64,000 bases of DNA from Tabrizicola sp. Lineage in GTDB: Bacteria; Pseudomonadota; Alphaproteobacteria; Rhodobacterales; Rhodobacteraceae. How positions within the stretch are numbered: position 1 is the stretch's first letter; each line of letters opens with the position of its first letter. The notes under the pieces are model-generated. The model did not search any database and was not told the origin of the DNA. It saw only the letters and a list, made by a program, of their open reading frames with translations. The stretch lies in the NCBI RefSeq assembly GCF_030694085.1, contig NZ_JAUXZE010000093.1, positions 124,001 to 188,000 on the forward strand, read 5' to 3'. Positions 6,453-14,070 of the stretch are shown piece after piece. The position numbers were made by a program, and so were the translations under genes.

Positions 6453-7762
6453 AGGGTCGGCAGGAGGCGGTCGAGGGTGGTCAGGACCTGATCGACATCC
6501 CCAAGGCTGAAGGGAAGCGGCGGGCGGATCTTCAGGCTGTCGCCTTTCGGCCCGGTCGAACTGATCAGGATGCGGTTGTCCCGAAGGGCGTTCACGAGGC
6601 GCGCGGTGCGGGTGGGGTCGGGCTGACCGTCGGTGAGGATGGTCTGGCCGACGAAAAGGCCGGCGGCGCGCGTTTCACCAAGGGTTTCATGGCGTTGCGC
6701 GAGGGACCTGAGACCTTGCGCGAAGGCCTGTCCGACGGTGGCGGCGTTATGTTGCAGGCCCTCGTCCTGGATCACATCCAGGACGGCGAGACCCACGGCG
6801 GCGGCGACGGCGTTGCCGCCGAAGGTGTTGAAGTAGCGCGCCCTTGCGCCGAACTCGGCAATGGTCTGCGGCTGCAGGACCAACCCGGCGAGCGGGTAGC
6901 CGTTGCCCATCGGCTTGCCCATCGACACCATGTCCGGGATGACGCCGTGGCGCTGGAAGCCCCAGAACTGCGCTCCGGTGCGGCCGAATCCGGGCTGGAC
7001 TTCGTCGGCGAGGAACAGGCCGCCGCGAGCGCGGATCGCGGCAGCTGCGGGGGCGAGGAAGCCCTTCGGATCAGGGTAGACACCGTCCGAGGAGAAGATG
7101 GTATCTACGATCAGAAGGGCGGGCCTGATCCCTTGCGCCTCCATCCGGTCGCAGGCGGCGGTGACGGCGGCGGCGAAGCCGTCGGCGATGCCCTGCGGGT
7201 AGGTCTGCGCTGACGGGGCGGGGACCGGGAAGACTGTCGGTCCCGGAGCGACGGAGGGGCCGATCGACATCGACATCTCGGCGGTGGCAAGCGTGACGCC
7301 GTGGTAGGCGTTGTCGGTGACGATGACGCCTGTCCCCCCCGTGGCCGCGCGGGCGATGCGCAGAGCGAGGTCGTTCGCCTCGGACCCGGTGCAGGTGAAC
7401 ATCACGTGGCTGAGGTCGGGCGGGAAGTGGGCGAGGAGGCGCTCGGCATAGGCGAGGATGCCGTCGTGCAGATAGCGGGTGTGGGTGGCGAGCGTGGCGG
7501 CCTGCCGGGTCATCGCGTCAACGACGCGGGGGTGGCAGTGGCCGACCGAGGCGACATTGTTGTAGCAGTCGAGATAGGCGTTGCCCTGGGGATCGTAGAG
7601 GTGGACGCCCTGGCCGCGGACGAGGTGGACGGGGGTTTCGTAGAACAGCCGGTAGGCGGGGCCGAGGGCCTTGGCGCGGCGTTCGGCCAAGACCTCGTCT
7701 TCTGGTGAAAGGTGCCCGGCGCCGGGGGTGTAGGCGTTCAGCATGGTGGTTTGGCGGGTCAT
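6449..7762 (-). CDS. Class III PLP-dependent aminotransferase/phospho-lyase
   Basis: A 437-residue fold-type I PLP enzyme. The PLP lysine is Lys283 in SMGKPMGNG, the acidic PLP contact is in LADEVQPGFGRTG, and the phosphate-binding part includes TCTGSEANDLALR. It belongs to the ornithine/4-aminobutyrate aminotransferase class. The coupled upstream gene is an APH-type kinase. That pairing mirrors hydroxylysine kinase plus the AGXT2L-type phospho-lyase that breaks down O-phosphoethanolamine or 5-phosphohydroxylysine. A phospho-lyase function is therefore a reasonable inference, but an ordinary omega-amino acid transaminase cannot be excluded. Start codon and kinase stop overlap by 4 bases. Confidence 0.85.
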   Translation of the reverse strand: MTRQTTMLNAYTPGAGHLSPEDEVLAERRAKALGPAYRLFYETPVHLVRGQGVHLYDPQGNAYLDCYNNVASVGHCHPRVVDAMTRQAATLATHTRYLHDGILAYAERLLAHFPPDLSHVMFTCTGSEANDLALRIARAATGGTGVIVTDNAYHGVTLATAEMSMSIGPSVAPGPTVFPVPAPSAQTYPQGIADGFAAAVTAACDRMEAQGIRPALLIVDTIFSSDGVYPDPKGFLAPAAAAIRARGGLFLADEVQPGFGRTGAQFWGFQRHGVIPDMVSMGKPMGNGYPLAGLVLQPQTIAEFGARARYFNTFGGNAVAAAVGLAVLDVIQDEGLQHNAATVGQAFAQGLRSLAQRHETLGETRAAGLFVGQTILTDGQPDPTRTARLVNALRDNRILISSTGPKGDSLKIRPPLPFSLGDVDQVLTTLDRLLPTL

Positions 7763-8784
7763 TGCGGGGGGCTTTCGCAGGCGTGGAGAAGGTGGTCGGC
7801 GAGGGCGTCCGGGTCGCCAAGGGCGTCCAGGCCCGCGCGCGAGGTGGGAGCATTGCGCAGGATATAGGGCGCATTCTCCGGGTAGCGGGCGGCCCGCCAG
7901 GCCGAGATCGTAAGCGTCGTCGCCAGGCGGGCGGTGATGAGGTCGGGCAGGAGGCGGAGTTCGGTGTCCGTCAGGGGGTTGGCCTGGTGATAGGCGCGTG
8001 TGAGGGGGGCCAGAAGGGCCGAGGGGTCCGACGGGTCGATCAGGTAGGACGCGGCGACGGCGAGGTCACAGACGCGGTGCGAGAGTGTCATGTCTCCGAA
8101 GTCCAGAATCCCGGCAAGATCTGAGGGCAAAGTGGGGTCGGCGAGCAGGTTGTGGGGGTTGAAGTCACCGTGGACAACCTGGCGTGGAAGTTGGGCCAGG
8201 ACCGGGGCGGTCCGGGTGGCGAACCGGGTGAGAAAGGCCGTGATGCGCGGCTTCAGATCGTCTGGAAGGGCGGCGGTGAGGGGGGCGAGGTCAGAGGTGT
8301 TGCGGATGTCCCAGAGGAGGTGGTGGTCGGCGGCGGGGTGCTGGAAACTGGCGAGCGTGGCGTCAAGACGGCCGAGGGCGTCGCCGATGGAGGCCGCCAG
8401 GGCGGGCGTCCGGGGCAGATGGGCAAGCGGCGAGCCGGGAAGCCAGGTCAGAAGGCGGAGCGCCCCGTCAGGCGTGGGGACGATGGTGCGCCCGTCATGG
8501 GCCGGGACGACGCGAGGGATGGGTAGGTCGGGGGCGTGCCGGGCAGTGTGGAGGAGGGCTTCGGTCTGGAACCCGGTCAGATCGGCGGACTCGGCAGGGT
8601 TGGCAAGCTTCAGGGTGAAGCTGCCTTGCGGCGTGTCGAGGCGGAGGTTCTGGTCACGCTCGGACGTGAGGGGGTGCAGGGTGCCGGTGACGCCCCAATG
8701 GGTTGCGGCAAGTTGCGCAAGTGCCGGGAGGGGCACTTGTGGCGGCGGGAGGGAAAGGAGGCTGCCAGCAGGGTCTTGGGTCAT
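7759..8784 (-). CDS. APH/homoserine-kinase-II-type phosphotransferase
   Basis: A 341-residue kinase of the aminoglycoside phosphotransferase/ThrB-II fold. It has the catalytic loop VVHGDFNPHNLL and the metal-binding ILDFGD motif. The LTWLPGSPL segment resembles the hinge of homoserine kinase II and of hydroxylysine kinase. The overlap with the class III aminotransferase gene (ATGA) suggests that it phosphorylates a small amino alcohol or hydroxy-amino acid, whose product the neighbour then acts on. The substrate is inference; it is unlikely to be an antibiotic resistance gene. Confidence 0.8.
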   Translation of the reverse strand: MTQDPAGSLLSLPPPQVPLPALAQLAATHWGVTGTLHPLTSERDQNLRLDTPQGSFTLKLANPAESADLTGFQTEALLHTARHAPDLPIPRVVPAHDGRTIVPTPDGALRLLTWLPGSPLAHLPRTPALAASIGDALGRLDATLASFQHPAADHHLLWDIRNTSDLAPLTAALPDDLKPRITAFLTRFATRTAPVLAQLPRQVVHGDFNPHNLLADPTLPSDLAGILDFGDMTLSHRVCDLAVAASYLIDPSDPSALLAPLTRAYHQANPLTDTELRLLPDLITARLATTLTISAWRAARYPENAPYILRNAPTSRAGLDALGDPDALADHLLHACESPPQ

Positions 8785-8841
8785 GATCAGGTCCGGGCGG
8801 CAGGATAGCGGCTGGCTCGCGAGGGGCCAGCGGAATATGCG

Positions 8842-8870
8842 TTGACATGGTTGAGTATTTTAGTAAGGAT
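8842..8870 (+). promoter_or_regulatory. Putative promoter for the 38-aa ORF and hemP
   Basis: TTGACA (8842-8847) is followed after about 16-17 bases by TAAGGA/AAGGAT (8864-8870), in a locally AT-rich stretch that contrasts with the GC-rich surroundings. HemP genes are usually iron-controlled; no clear Fur or Irr box was identified here. Confidence 0.5.
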
Positions 8871-8933
8871 ATATGCGAAGCCAAGCCAGCCCGGTTCGGG
8901 TCCGCCCGGTGCGTCGATCATCTGGAGGTCATC

Positions 8934-9050
8934 ATGCCCGAACGTAACGCCCTGCGGGGCGATATCCTGGAATTGCTGTTCAGCACGGCGGGGGTTTTCC
9001 CTTGCGCGGCTCTGGAGGCTCTGATCGCACGGCTGGAGGTGGGAAGATGA
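8934..9050 (+). CDS. 38-residue ORF coupled to hemP
   Basis: A short reading frame (begins MPERNALRGDILEL, ends EALIARLEVGR) with a good ribosome site, GGAGG, 5 bases before its ATG. Its TGA overlaps the ATG of hemP (ATGA), the classical sign of translational coupling. I recognise no family; helical and amphipathic in appearance. It may be a leader that controls hemP translation or a real micro-protein. Upstream in-frame starts would run into the promoter, so they are unlikely. Confidence 0.55.
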   Translation: MPERNALRGDILELLFSTAGVFPCAALEALIARLEVGR

Positions 9051-9205
9051 ACGCCCTGGTCGATACTTGGCTGACGACGGATGCGACGCCGGTGCATGAT
9101 GCGCGGGCCTTGACCGAGGGGGGCAGCCTGGCGCGGATCCTGCTGGACGGGCAGGTCTATTCCCTGCGGATCACCCGGGCGGGGAAGCTGATCCTGACCA
9201 AGTGA
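9047..9205 (+). CDS. hemP: Hemin uptake protein HemP
   Basis: A 52-residue protein. The C-terminal half, ARILLDGQVYSLRITRAGKLILTK, carries the family hallmark (Y-x-LR-x-TR-x-GKLILTK). HemP is a small protein linked to heme/iron acquisition, shown in other proteobacteria to be needed for expression of the heme receptor gene. The start has GGAGG about 7 bases upstream and overlaps the preceding ORF. No heme receptor (hmuR/hemR) or hmu ABC genes are adjacent here; the next gene is convergent ppsA. Confidence 0.88.
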   Translation: MNALVDTWLTTDATPVHDARALTEGGSLARILLDGQVYSLRITRAGKLILTK

Positions 9206-9339
9206 TTCTGGTTCGGGCGGTGGGCGGATAGCCCATCCTGCGCGGGGTTCCGATGGGCGACTTCGGTCCACGCAAGGCCGCGATGGGTTTCGTATCGTTT
9301 GAAACCACATGCCGGATACGTCCAGGCGGGAAAGCGCGG

Positions 9340-11754
9340 TCATGACCGCTTTCGGGGTTTTGCGGTCCGGCCCGGGCTTTCGGCGGCGGCGATGTTGTGT
9401 TTGACGGCGATGAAGCTGTCGGGGGTGACGGAGATCGAGTCGATCCCGGCCTTCACCAGCAGCCTGGCAAAGGCCGGGTCGTTCGATGGGGCCTGCCCGC
9501 AGAGGCCGACCTTGGCGCGGGCCTGGTGGGCGCGCGCGATCAGCGTCTCGATCATCCAGAGGACGGCGGGGTCGGATTCGTCGAAAAGCGCGGCCAGGTC
9601 CTCGGCATCGCGGTCGACGCCGAGGGTGAGCTGGGTCAGGTCGTTCGAGCCGATGGAGAAGCCGTCGAAGCGGGTGGCGAAATCCTTGGCGAGGATGACG
9701 TTCGCCGGAATTTCGCCCATGACATAGACCTGCAAGCCGTCCTTGCCGCGCTTCAGGCCGTGTTTCGCCATTGTGGCGAGGACGCGGTCGGCTTCGGCGG
9801 GGCTGCGGCAGAAGGGGATCATGACCACGACGTTGTCGAAGCCCATGTCGCGGCGCAGGCGCTGGATGGCGCGACATTCCAGCGCAAAGCCGGCCTCGTA
9901 GCGCGGCGAGTAATAGCGCGAGGCGCCGCGGAAGCCGATCATCGGGTTCTCCTCATGCGGCTCGAACTCGCGGCCGCCGAGGAGGTCGGCGTATTCGTTG
10001 GTCTTGAAGTCGCTCATCCGAACGATGACCGGGTGCGGATAAGCGACGGCGGCGATCTGCGACAGGCCGCGGGCAAGGCCGTCGATGAAATATTCGGTCT
10101 TGTCGGGGAAGGCTTTTGTCAGCTCGGCGATCTTCGCCTTTGCCGCCTGGTCCTTGAGAGTGTCGAAGTGGACAAGCGCCATCGGGTGCACCTTGAGCGC
10201 GTTGTTGATCACGAATTCCATCCGGGCAAGGCCGACGCCGTCTGACGGCAGGCGCCACCAGCGGAAGGCGGCGGAGGGATTGGCCATGTTGAGCATGACC
10301 TTGGTCTTCGTCTTTGGCAGGTCGTCGAGGCGGAGGTCTTCTGTGGTGAAATCGGCCAGCCCTTCGTGGATCACACCCTCGTCGCCGCCCGAACAGTTGA
10401 CGGTGACCTCTTGTTCGTCGTGCAGGACGTGGGTGGCGTGGCCGGTGCCCACGATGGCGGGCAGGCCAAGCTCGCGGCTGACGATGGCGGCGTGGCTGGT
10501 CCGACCACCGTGGTCGGTGACGATGGCCGAGGCCCGCTTCATGATCGGCACCCAGTCGGGGTCGGTGGTCGAGGTGACGAGGATCGAACCCTCGATGAAC
10601 TGGTCGATGTCCTTGGCCGATTCAAGGATCGAGACCTTGCCGGTCGCGACGGCAGAGCCGACGGAGAGGCCCTTGATCAACGGCTTTCCGGCCTTCTTGA
10701 CGGTGTAGGAGCGGATCAGCCCGGTGTTGGCGCGCGATTGCACGGTTTCGGGGCGGGCCTGGACGATGAACAATTCGCCCGTGTCACCATCGCGGGCCCA
10801 TTCCATGTCCATCGGCAGGCCGTAGTGCTGTTCAATGGTCACCGCCATGCGGGCGAGGGACAGGATTTCGGCATCCGACAGCACAAAAGCCGCGCGTTCG
10901 GCCCTGGAGGTGGGGACGTTCTTCGTCATGCCGCCCTCGGCCCCGGCATAGACCATCTTGATCTCTTTCGCGCCAAGTGACTTCTTGACGATGGGAGTGA
11001 GCGATTTCTTCGTCAGGAAGGGCTTGTAGACCTCGTATTCGTCGGGGTTCACGGCCCCCTGCACGACGTTTTCGCCAAGGCCCCAGGCGGCAGTGATGAG
11101 CGCAACCTTGTCAAAGCCGCTTTCGGTGTCGATCGAGAACATCACGCCCGCGCCTCCGGTGTCCGACCGGACCATGCGCTGCACGCCAATGGAGAGCGCG
11201 ACCTTGGCATGCTCGAAGCCCTTGAGCGTGCGGTAGGTGATCGCCCGGTCGGTGAAAAGCGAGGCGTAGCAGCGGCGGCAGGCGGCCAGCAGGGCCTTTT
11301 CACCGCGGACGTTGAGGTAGGTTTCCTGCTGGCCCGCGAAGCTTGCATCGGGCAGATCCTCGGCCGTGGCGGAGGAGCGGACGGCGACGGGAAGGTCGGT
11401 GGTCCCGGCGCGGCGCGACAGCTCGCGGTAGGCCAGCAGGATGTCGGCCTCGATGTCCTGTGGCCAGCTGCCATCAAGGATCATGGCGCGAATCTGGGAG
11501 CCGGCCTCGTGCAGGGTGATCCGGTGGTCCTGCCAGCGCTGGATCGTCTCGGCGATCCGGTTGGGCAGCGCGTTCGCCGCGAGGTAGGCACGATAGGCGT
11601 CCGCAGTCGTGGCAAAGCCGCCGGGGACCTTGATGCCCTTGCGGCCAAGTTGCCGGACCATTTCGCCGAGCGAGCTGTTCTTGCCGCCGACCAGCGCGAC
11701 ATCGCCGCGCGAAAGGTCTTCGAACCACAGGACATTGGGGGATCTTTTCGGCAT
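9340..11754 (-). CDS. ppsA: Phosphoenolpyruvate synthase
   Basis: An 804-residue enzyme that converts pyruvate, ATP and water to phosphoenolpyruvate, AMP and phosphate (gluconeogenesis). It has an N-terminal ATP-grasp-like pyruvate/ATP-binding domain (GGKNSSLGEM...VAVRSSATAEDLPDASFAGQQ), a mobile phosphohistidine domain with GGRTSHAAIVS (His421), and a C-terminal PEP-binding TIM barrel ending in CGQAPSNDP with the catalytic cysteine. The start at 11754 has GGAGG 6 bases upstream; the open frame further upstream overlaps the divergent gene. The length is typical of PEP synthase, and the motif order separates it from pyruvate phosphate dikinase. Confidence 0.95.
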   Translation of the reverse strand: MPKRSPNVLWFEDLSRGDVALVGGKNSSLGEMVRQLGRKGIKVPGGFATTADAYRAYLAANALPNRIAETIQRWQDHRITLHEAGSQIRAMILDGSWPQDIEADILLAYRELSRRAGTTDLPVAVRSSATAEDLPDASFAGQQETYLNVRGEKALLAACRRCYASLFTDRAITYRTLKGFEHAKVALSIGVQRMVRSDTGGAGVMFSIDTESGFDKVALITAAWGLGENVVQGAVNPDEYEVYKPFLTKKSLTPIVKKSLGAKEIKMVYAGAEGGMTKNVPTSRAERAAFVLSDAEILSLARMAVTIEQHYGLPMDMEWARDGDTGELFIVQARPETVQSRANTGLIRSYTVKKAGKPLIKGLSVGSAVATGKVSILESAKDIDQFIEGSILVTSTTDPDWVPIMKRASAIVTDHGGRTSHAAIVSRELGLPAIVGTGHATHVLHDEQEVTVNCSGGDEGVIHEGLADFTTEDLRLDDLPKTKTKVMLNMANPSAAFRWWRLPSDGVGLARMEFVINNALKVHPMALVHFDTLKDQAAKAKIAELTKAFPDKTEYFIDGLARGLSQIAAVAYPHPVIVRMSDFKTNEYADLLGGREFEPHEENPMIGFRGASRYYSPRYEAGFALECRAIQRLRRDMGFDNVVVMIPFCRSPAEADRVLATMAKHGLKRGKDGLQVYVMGEIPANVILAKDFATRFDGFSIGSNDLTQLTLGVDRDAEDLAALFDESDPAVLWMIETLIARAHQARAKVGLCGQAPSNDPAFARLLVKAGIDSISVTPDSFIAVKHNIAAAESPGRTAKPRKRS

Positions 11755-11890
11755 TGCGGGCCTCCTGCCGGGTGACGTCGCTTTCTGCGCGAAGCATGGA
11801 CCATTGCCGCGGCCGGTGTCTTGATGCGGATCAAGGCGGGGGCGGCGCTGTGGATTTATCTGGTGGAGACCGAACCTGGGGAGAGGCGAG

Positions 11891-12250
11891 ATGAGCAAGA
11901 GCGAAATCCTGATCCTGATTGGCCGCATCAAGAGCGAGCCTGCCGTGACGCCCGCGCTGCTGGATGAGGCGGCGGTCCTGATCCGGCGGGTGTTTCCCAA
12001 GACGCCAGAGGTGGCGGGCCAGGCGGATGTGGTCGGCCAGCTTCTGCACATGATCGATCTTTGCCTGCCGGGCTGGACGATCCAGCTGACCGGCAAGGCA
12101 ACCGAGCCCGACGGGCATTGGCGCTGCAGCTTGCGCGAAACGCGGGGCAGCGACGAGGTCGAGGTGATCGGTCTGGGAACCGGACGCATGGTGGAACTGG
12201 CGCTGCTGGAGGCGCTTTTGCACGTGACCGAGCAGAAGGCCCTGGTCTGA
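11891..12250 (+). CDS. Conserved hypothetical protein, 119 aa
   Basis: A cytoplasmic 119-residue protein with no signal peptide or membrane segment. The central PGWTIQLTGKATEPDGHWRC strand pattern followed by a C-terminal helix (MVELALLEALLHVT) resembles small alpha/beta sandwich proteins, including phage-type ABA-sandwich domains, but I cannot assign it. It is divergent from ppsA with a 136-base gap. A GAGAGG sequence precedes the ATG. An R3 repeat starts 4 bases after the stop. Confidence 0.65.
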   Translation: MSKSEILILIGRIKSEPAVTPALLDEAAVLIRRVFPKTPEVAGQADVVGQLLHMIDLCLPGWTIQLTGKATEPDGHWRCSLRETRGSDEVEVIGLGTGRMVELALLEALLHVTEQKALV

Positions 12251-12253
12251 AAG

Positions 12254-12299
12254 GCTCGTCGATGACTGCGTCACTCCTCGCGGGCGCACCGACGAGGAG
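12254..12299 (+). repeat. Repeat R3, copy b
   Basis: GCTCGTCGATGACTGCGTCA... (12254-12281) matches the left arm of the inverted repeat at 2317 with one change. It is followed by a partial return arm GACGAGGAG (12291-12299). It starts 4 bases after the stop codon of the upstream gene. Confidence 0.65.
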
Positions 12300-12335
12300 A
12301 AACGCAAAGGAGCCGCCGCCCGAACGGGCCCCTGA

Positions 12336-13337
12336 TCAGCCCCCGGTGTGGCTCATGTGGCGGGTGATCTGGCCGGCGACCTTCTGGCGCGAATAGTCGA
12401 AGTCGTGCCCCTTGGGCTTCTGCGCGATGGCGGCACGGATCGCCTGTTCAAGCGGCGCATCGTCGGGGCTGGCGCGCAGGGGGGCGCGGAGGTCAGCCAT
12501 GTCTTCCTGGCCGAGGCACATGTAAAGCTCGCCCGTGCAGGTCAGCCGCACACGGTTGCAGCTTTCGCAGAAATTGTGGGTGAGGGGCGTGATGAAACCG
12601 ACCTTCTGGCCGGTTTCCTCGATGCGCACATAGCGGGCAGGGCCGCCGCTGCGTTCGGCAAGGTCGCAGAGCGTGAAGCGTTCTGCCAGTCGGGCGCGGA
12701 GGTCCTTGAGCGGCCAGTACTGGTCAAGGCGAAGGGGGGACATGTCCTCGCCCATCGGCATGACCTCGATGAAGGTGAGGTCATGGTCTTGCCCCGCGCA
12801 CCAGTCGAGAAGGGGGAAAAGCTCGTCCTCGTTGAAGCCCTTGAGCGCGACGGCGTTGATCTTGACCCTCAGGCCAGCGGCCTTGGCGGCCTCGATCCCG
12901 TCAAGGACCTGCGGCAGGCGACCCCAGCGGGTGATCTCGGCGAATTTCGTCGGATCGAGCGTGTCAAGCGAGACATTGACGCGTTTCACCCCAAGATCGG
13001 CGAGGGGCTGGGCGAATTTGGCGAGTTGGCTGCCGTTGGTGGTGAGCGTCAGTTCCTTCAGGGCGCCGGTCTGGAGGTGGCGGCTCATTGCCTCGAAGAA
13101 GGTGAGGATACCCTTGCGGACGAGGGGTTCTCCGCCGGTGACGCGCAGCTTCTGGACGCCGAGGCGGACGAAGGTGGAGCAGAGGCGGTCCAGTTCTTCA
13201 AGCGACAGGAGGTCGGCTTTCGGCAGGAAGGTCATGTGTTCCGACATGCAATAGGTGCAGCGGAAGTCGCAGCGGTCAGTGACCGAGACGCGCAGGTAGT
13301 TGATCGCGCGGGCGAAGGGGTCGATCAGGGGTGTCAT
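12336..13337 (-). CDS. moaA: GTP 3',8-cyclase MoaA (molybdopterin synthesis)
   Basis: A radical-SAM enzyme of 333 residues that carries out the first step of molybdenum cofactor synthesis, with MoaC. The N-terminal cluster motif is C23-x3-C27-x2-C30 (DRCDFRCTYC). The C-terminal second Fe-S cluster is in FCESCNRVRLTCTGELYMC, and the essential Gly-Gly end (SHTGG) is intact. ATG at 13337 (MTPLIDPFAR) is preferred over an upstream GTG at 13370 because homologues begin near it. It stands alone here: moaB, moaC and moaD/E are not adjacent. Confidence 0.95.
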   Translation of the reverse strand: MTPLIDPFARAINYLRVSVTDRCDFRCTYCMSEHMTFLPKADLLSLEELDRLCSTFVRLGVQKLRVTGGEPLVRKGILTFFEAMSRHLQTGALKELTLTTNGSQLAKFAQPLADLGVKRVNVSLDTLDPTKFAEITRWGRLPQVLDGIEAAKAAGLRVKINAVALKGFNEDELFPLLDWCAGQDHDLTFIEVMPMGEDMSPLRLDQYWPLKDLRARLAERFTLCDLAERSGGPARYVRIEETGQKVGFITPLTHNFCESCNRVRLTCTGELYMCLGQEDMADLRAPLRASPDDAPLEQAIRAAIAQKPKGHDFDYSRQKVAGQITRHMSHTGG

Positions 13338-13422
13338 CGGGCAAAGGTAGGCCTGCGCGGGGGGACGCACAAGTGCGAGAGCGGCAATTGCGGGGTGGGA
13401 AGCGGCGGGTTAGGCTACGACC

Positions 13423-13896
13423 ATGAGACAGATTGCCATGATTTCCGCCCTGGCCCTGACCCTGTCGGGCTGTGCCGTGTTCCAGCCAGAGGGAGAGCGG
13501 TCGGGCGTGACCGGACCGACCGAGCCGCAGCCGGCGACCGAATTCGCCCCGGCGGTGTCGACCAGCGTGCTGGGCGCGCGGGCGGTGAGCGCGGCCGCGC
13601 TGGACAAGACGACGGCAGAGGAGCGGGCCGCGGCGCTGGCGGCGCCGGCTTCGGGCGGGGAGCGCGAGTTGGGTCGCGTCGTCGTCGCGCTGGGTCCGCC
13701 GGCGGAACAGGGTCTCTGGTTGTCGTCGGCGCTGGTCAAGGCCGTCGCCAAGGGTCGGATCGTGACCGCGGCGGGCAAGAGCCTGGCGGTGGAGCTGCGG
13801 CCCGGAACCGGCGGGGCGCTGCTGTCCCTGGCGGCGTTCCAGGCGCTTGGGCTGAATCTGACCGAGTTGCCGCAGGTCACGGTCTACGGGCCCTAG
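13423..13896 (+). CDS. Rhodobacteraceae-type lipoprotein
   Basis: A 157-residue protein with a lipoprotein signal peptide ending in the lipobox LSGC (Cys17). A low-complexity Ala/Pro/Thr linker follows, then a compact C-terminal domain (LGRVVVALGPPAEQGLWL...AAGKSLAVELRPG...LTELPQVTVYG). Similar lipoproteins in this family are sometimes labelled as D-galactarate dehydratase, which the sequence does not support. Predicted to be anchored in the outer or inner membrane facing the periplasm. It is divergent from moaA and convergent with nagA. Confidence 0.75.
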   Translation: MRQIAMISALALTLSGCAVFQPEGERSGVTGPTEPQPATEFAPAVSTSVLGARAVSAAALDKTTAEERAAALAAPASGGERELGRVVVALGPPAEQGLWLSSALVKAVAKGRIVTAAGKSLAVELRPGTGGALLSLAAFQALGLNLTELPQVTVYGP

Positions 13897-14019
13897 GCGC
13901 GGCGTCCTGAACCGGGCGCCGCTGCGACGCAACCAGGTCTTCTGGCGTCGTATGGACTGGCCCCCCACTCTTGGGGTCGCATGGATCCTTTGAGGCTGGT
14001 GCCCCTGGATGGCGCGGGA

Positions 14020-14054
14020 GCCTCCGGCGGGGATATTTGGGCAAAGATGAAAGG
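14020..14054 (+). repeat. Dispersed intergenic repeat R1, copy b
   Basis: The same 35-base unit as copy a. It lies 16 bases beyond the nagA stop (nagA is on the minus strand), so on the nagA transcript it reads CCTTTCATCTTTGCCCAAAT and onwards. Confidence 0.85.
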
Positions 14055-14070
14055 CTGGCCGGCTTTCCGG

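Noticed and set aside
7759..8784. Aminoglycoside resistance kinase
   Set aside because: The fold is APH-like, but sequence features and coupling to a PLP enzyme fit a metabolic kinase better.
11755..12189. N-terminal extension of the ppsA frame
   Set aside because: The frame stays open upstream of the ATG at 11754, but the added sequence overlaps a divergent gene and a good ribosome site sits exactly before 11754.
12348..13910. A 520-codon plus-strand frame opposite moaA
   Set aside because: It is the antisense of moaA with its intact Fe-S motifs and shows no domain of its own.
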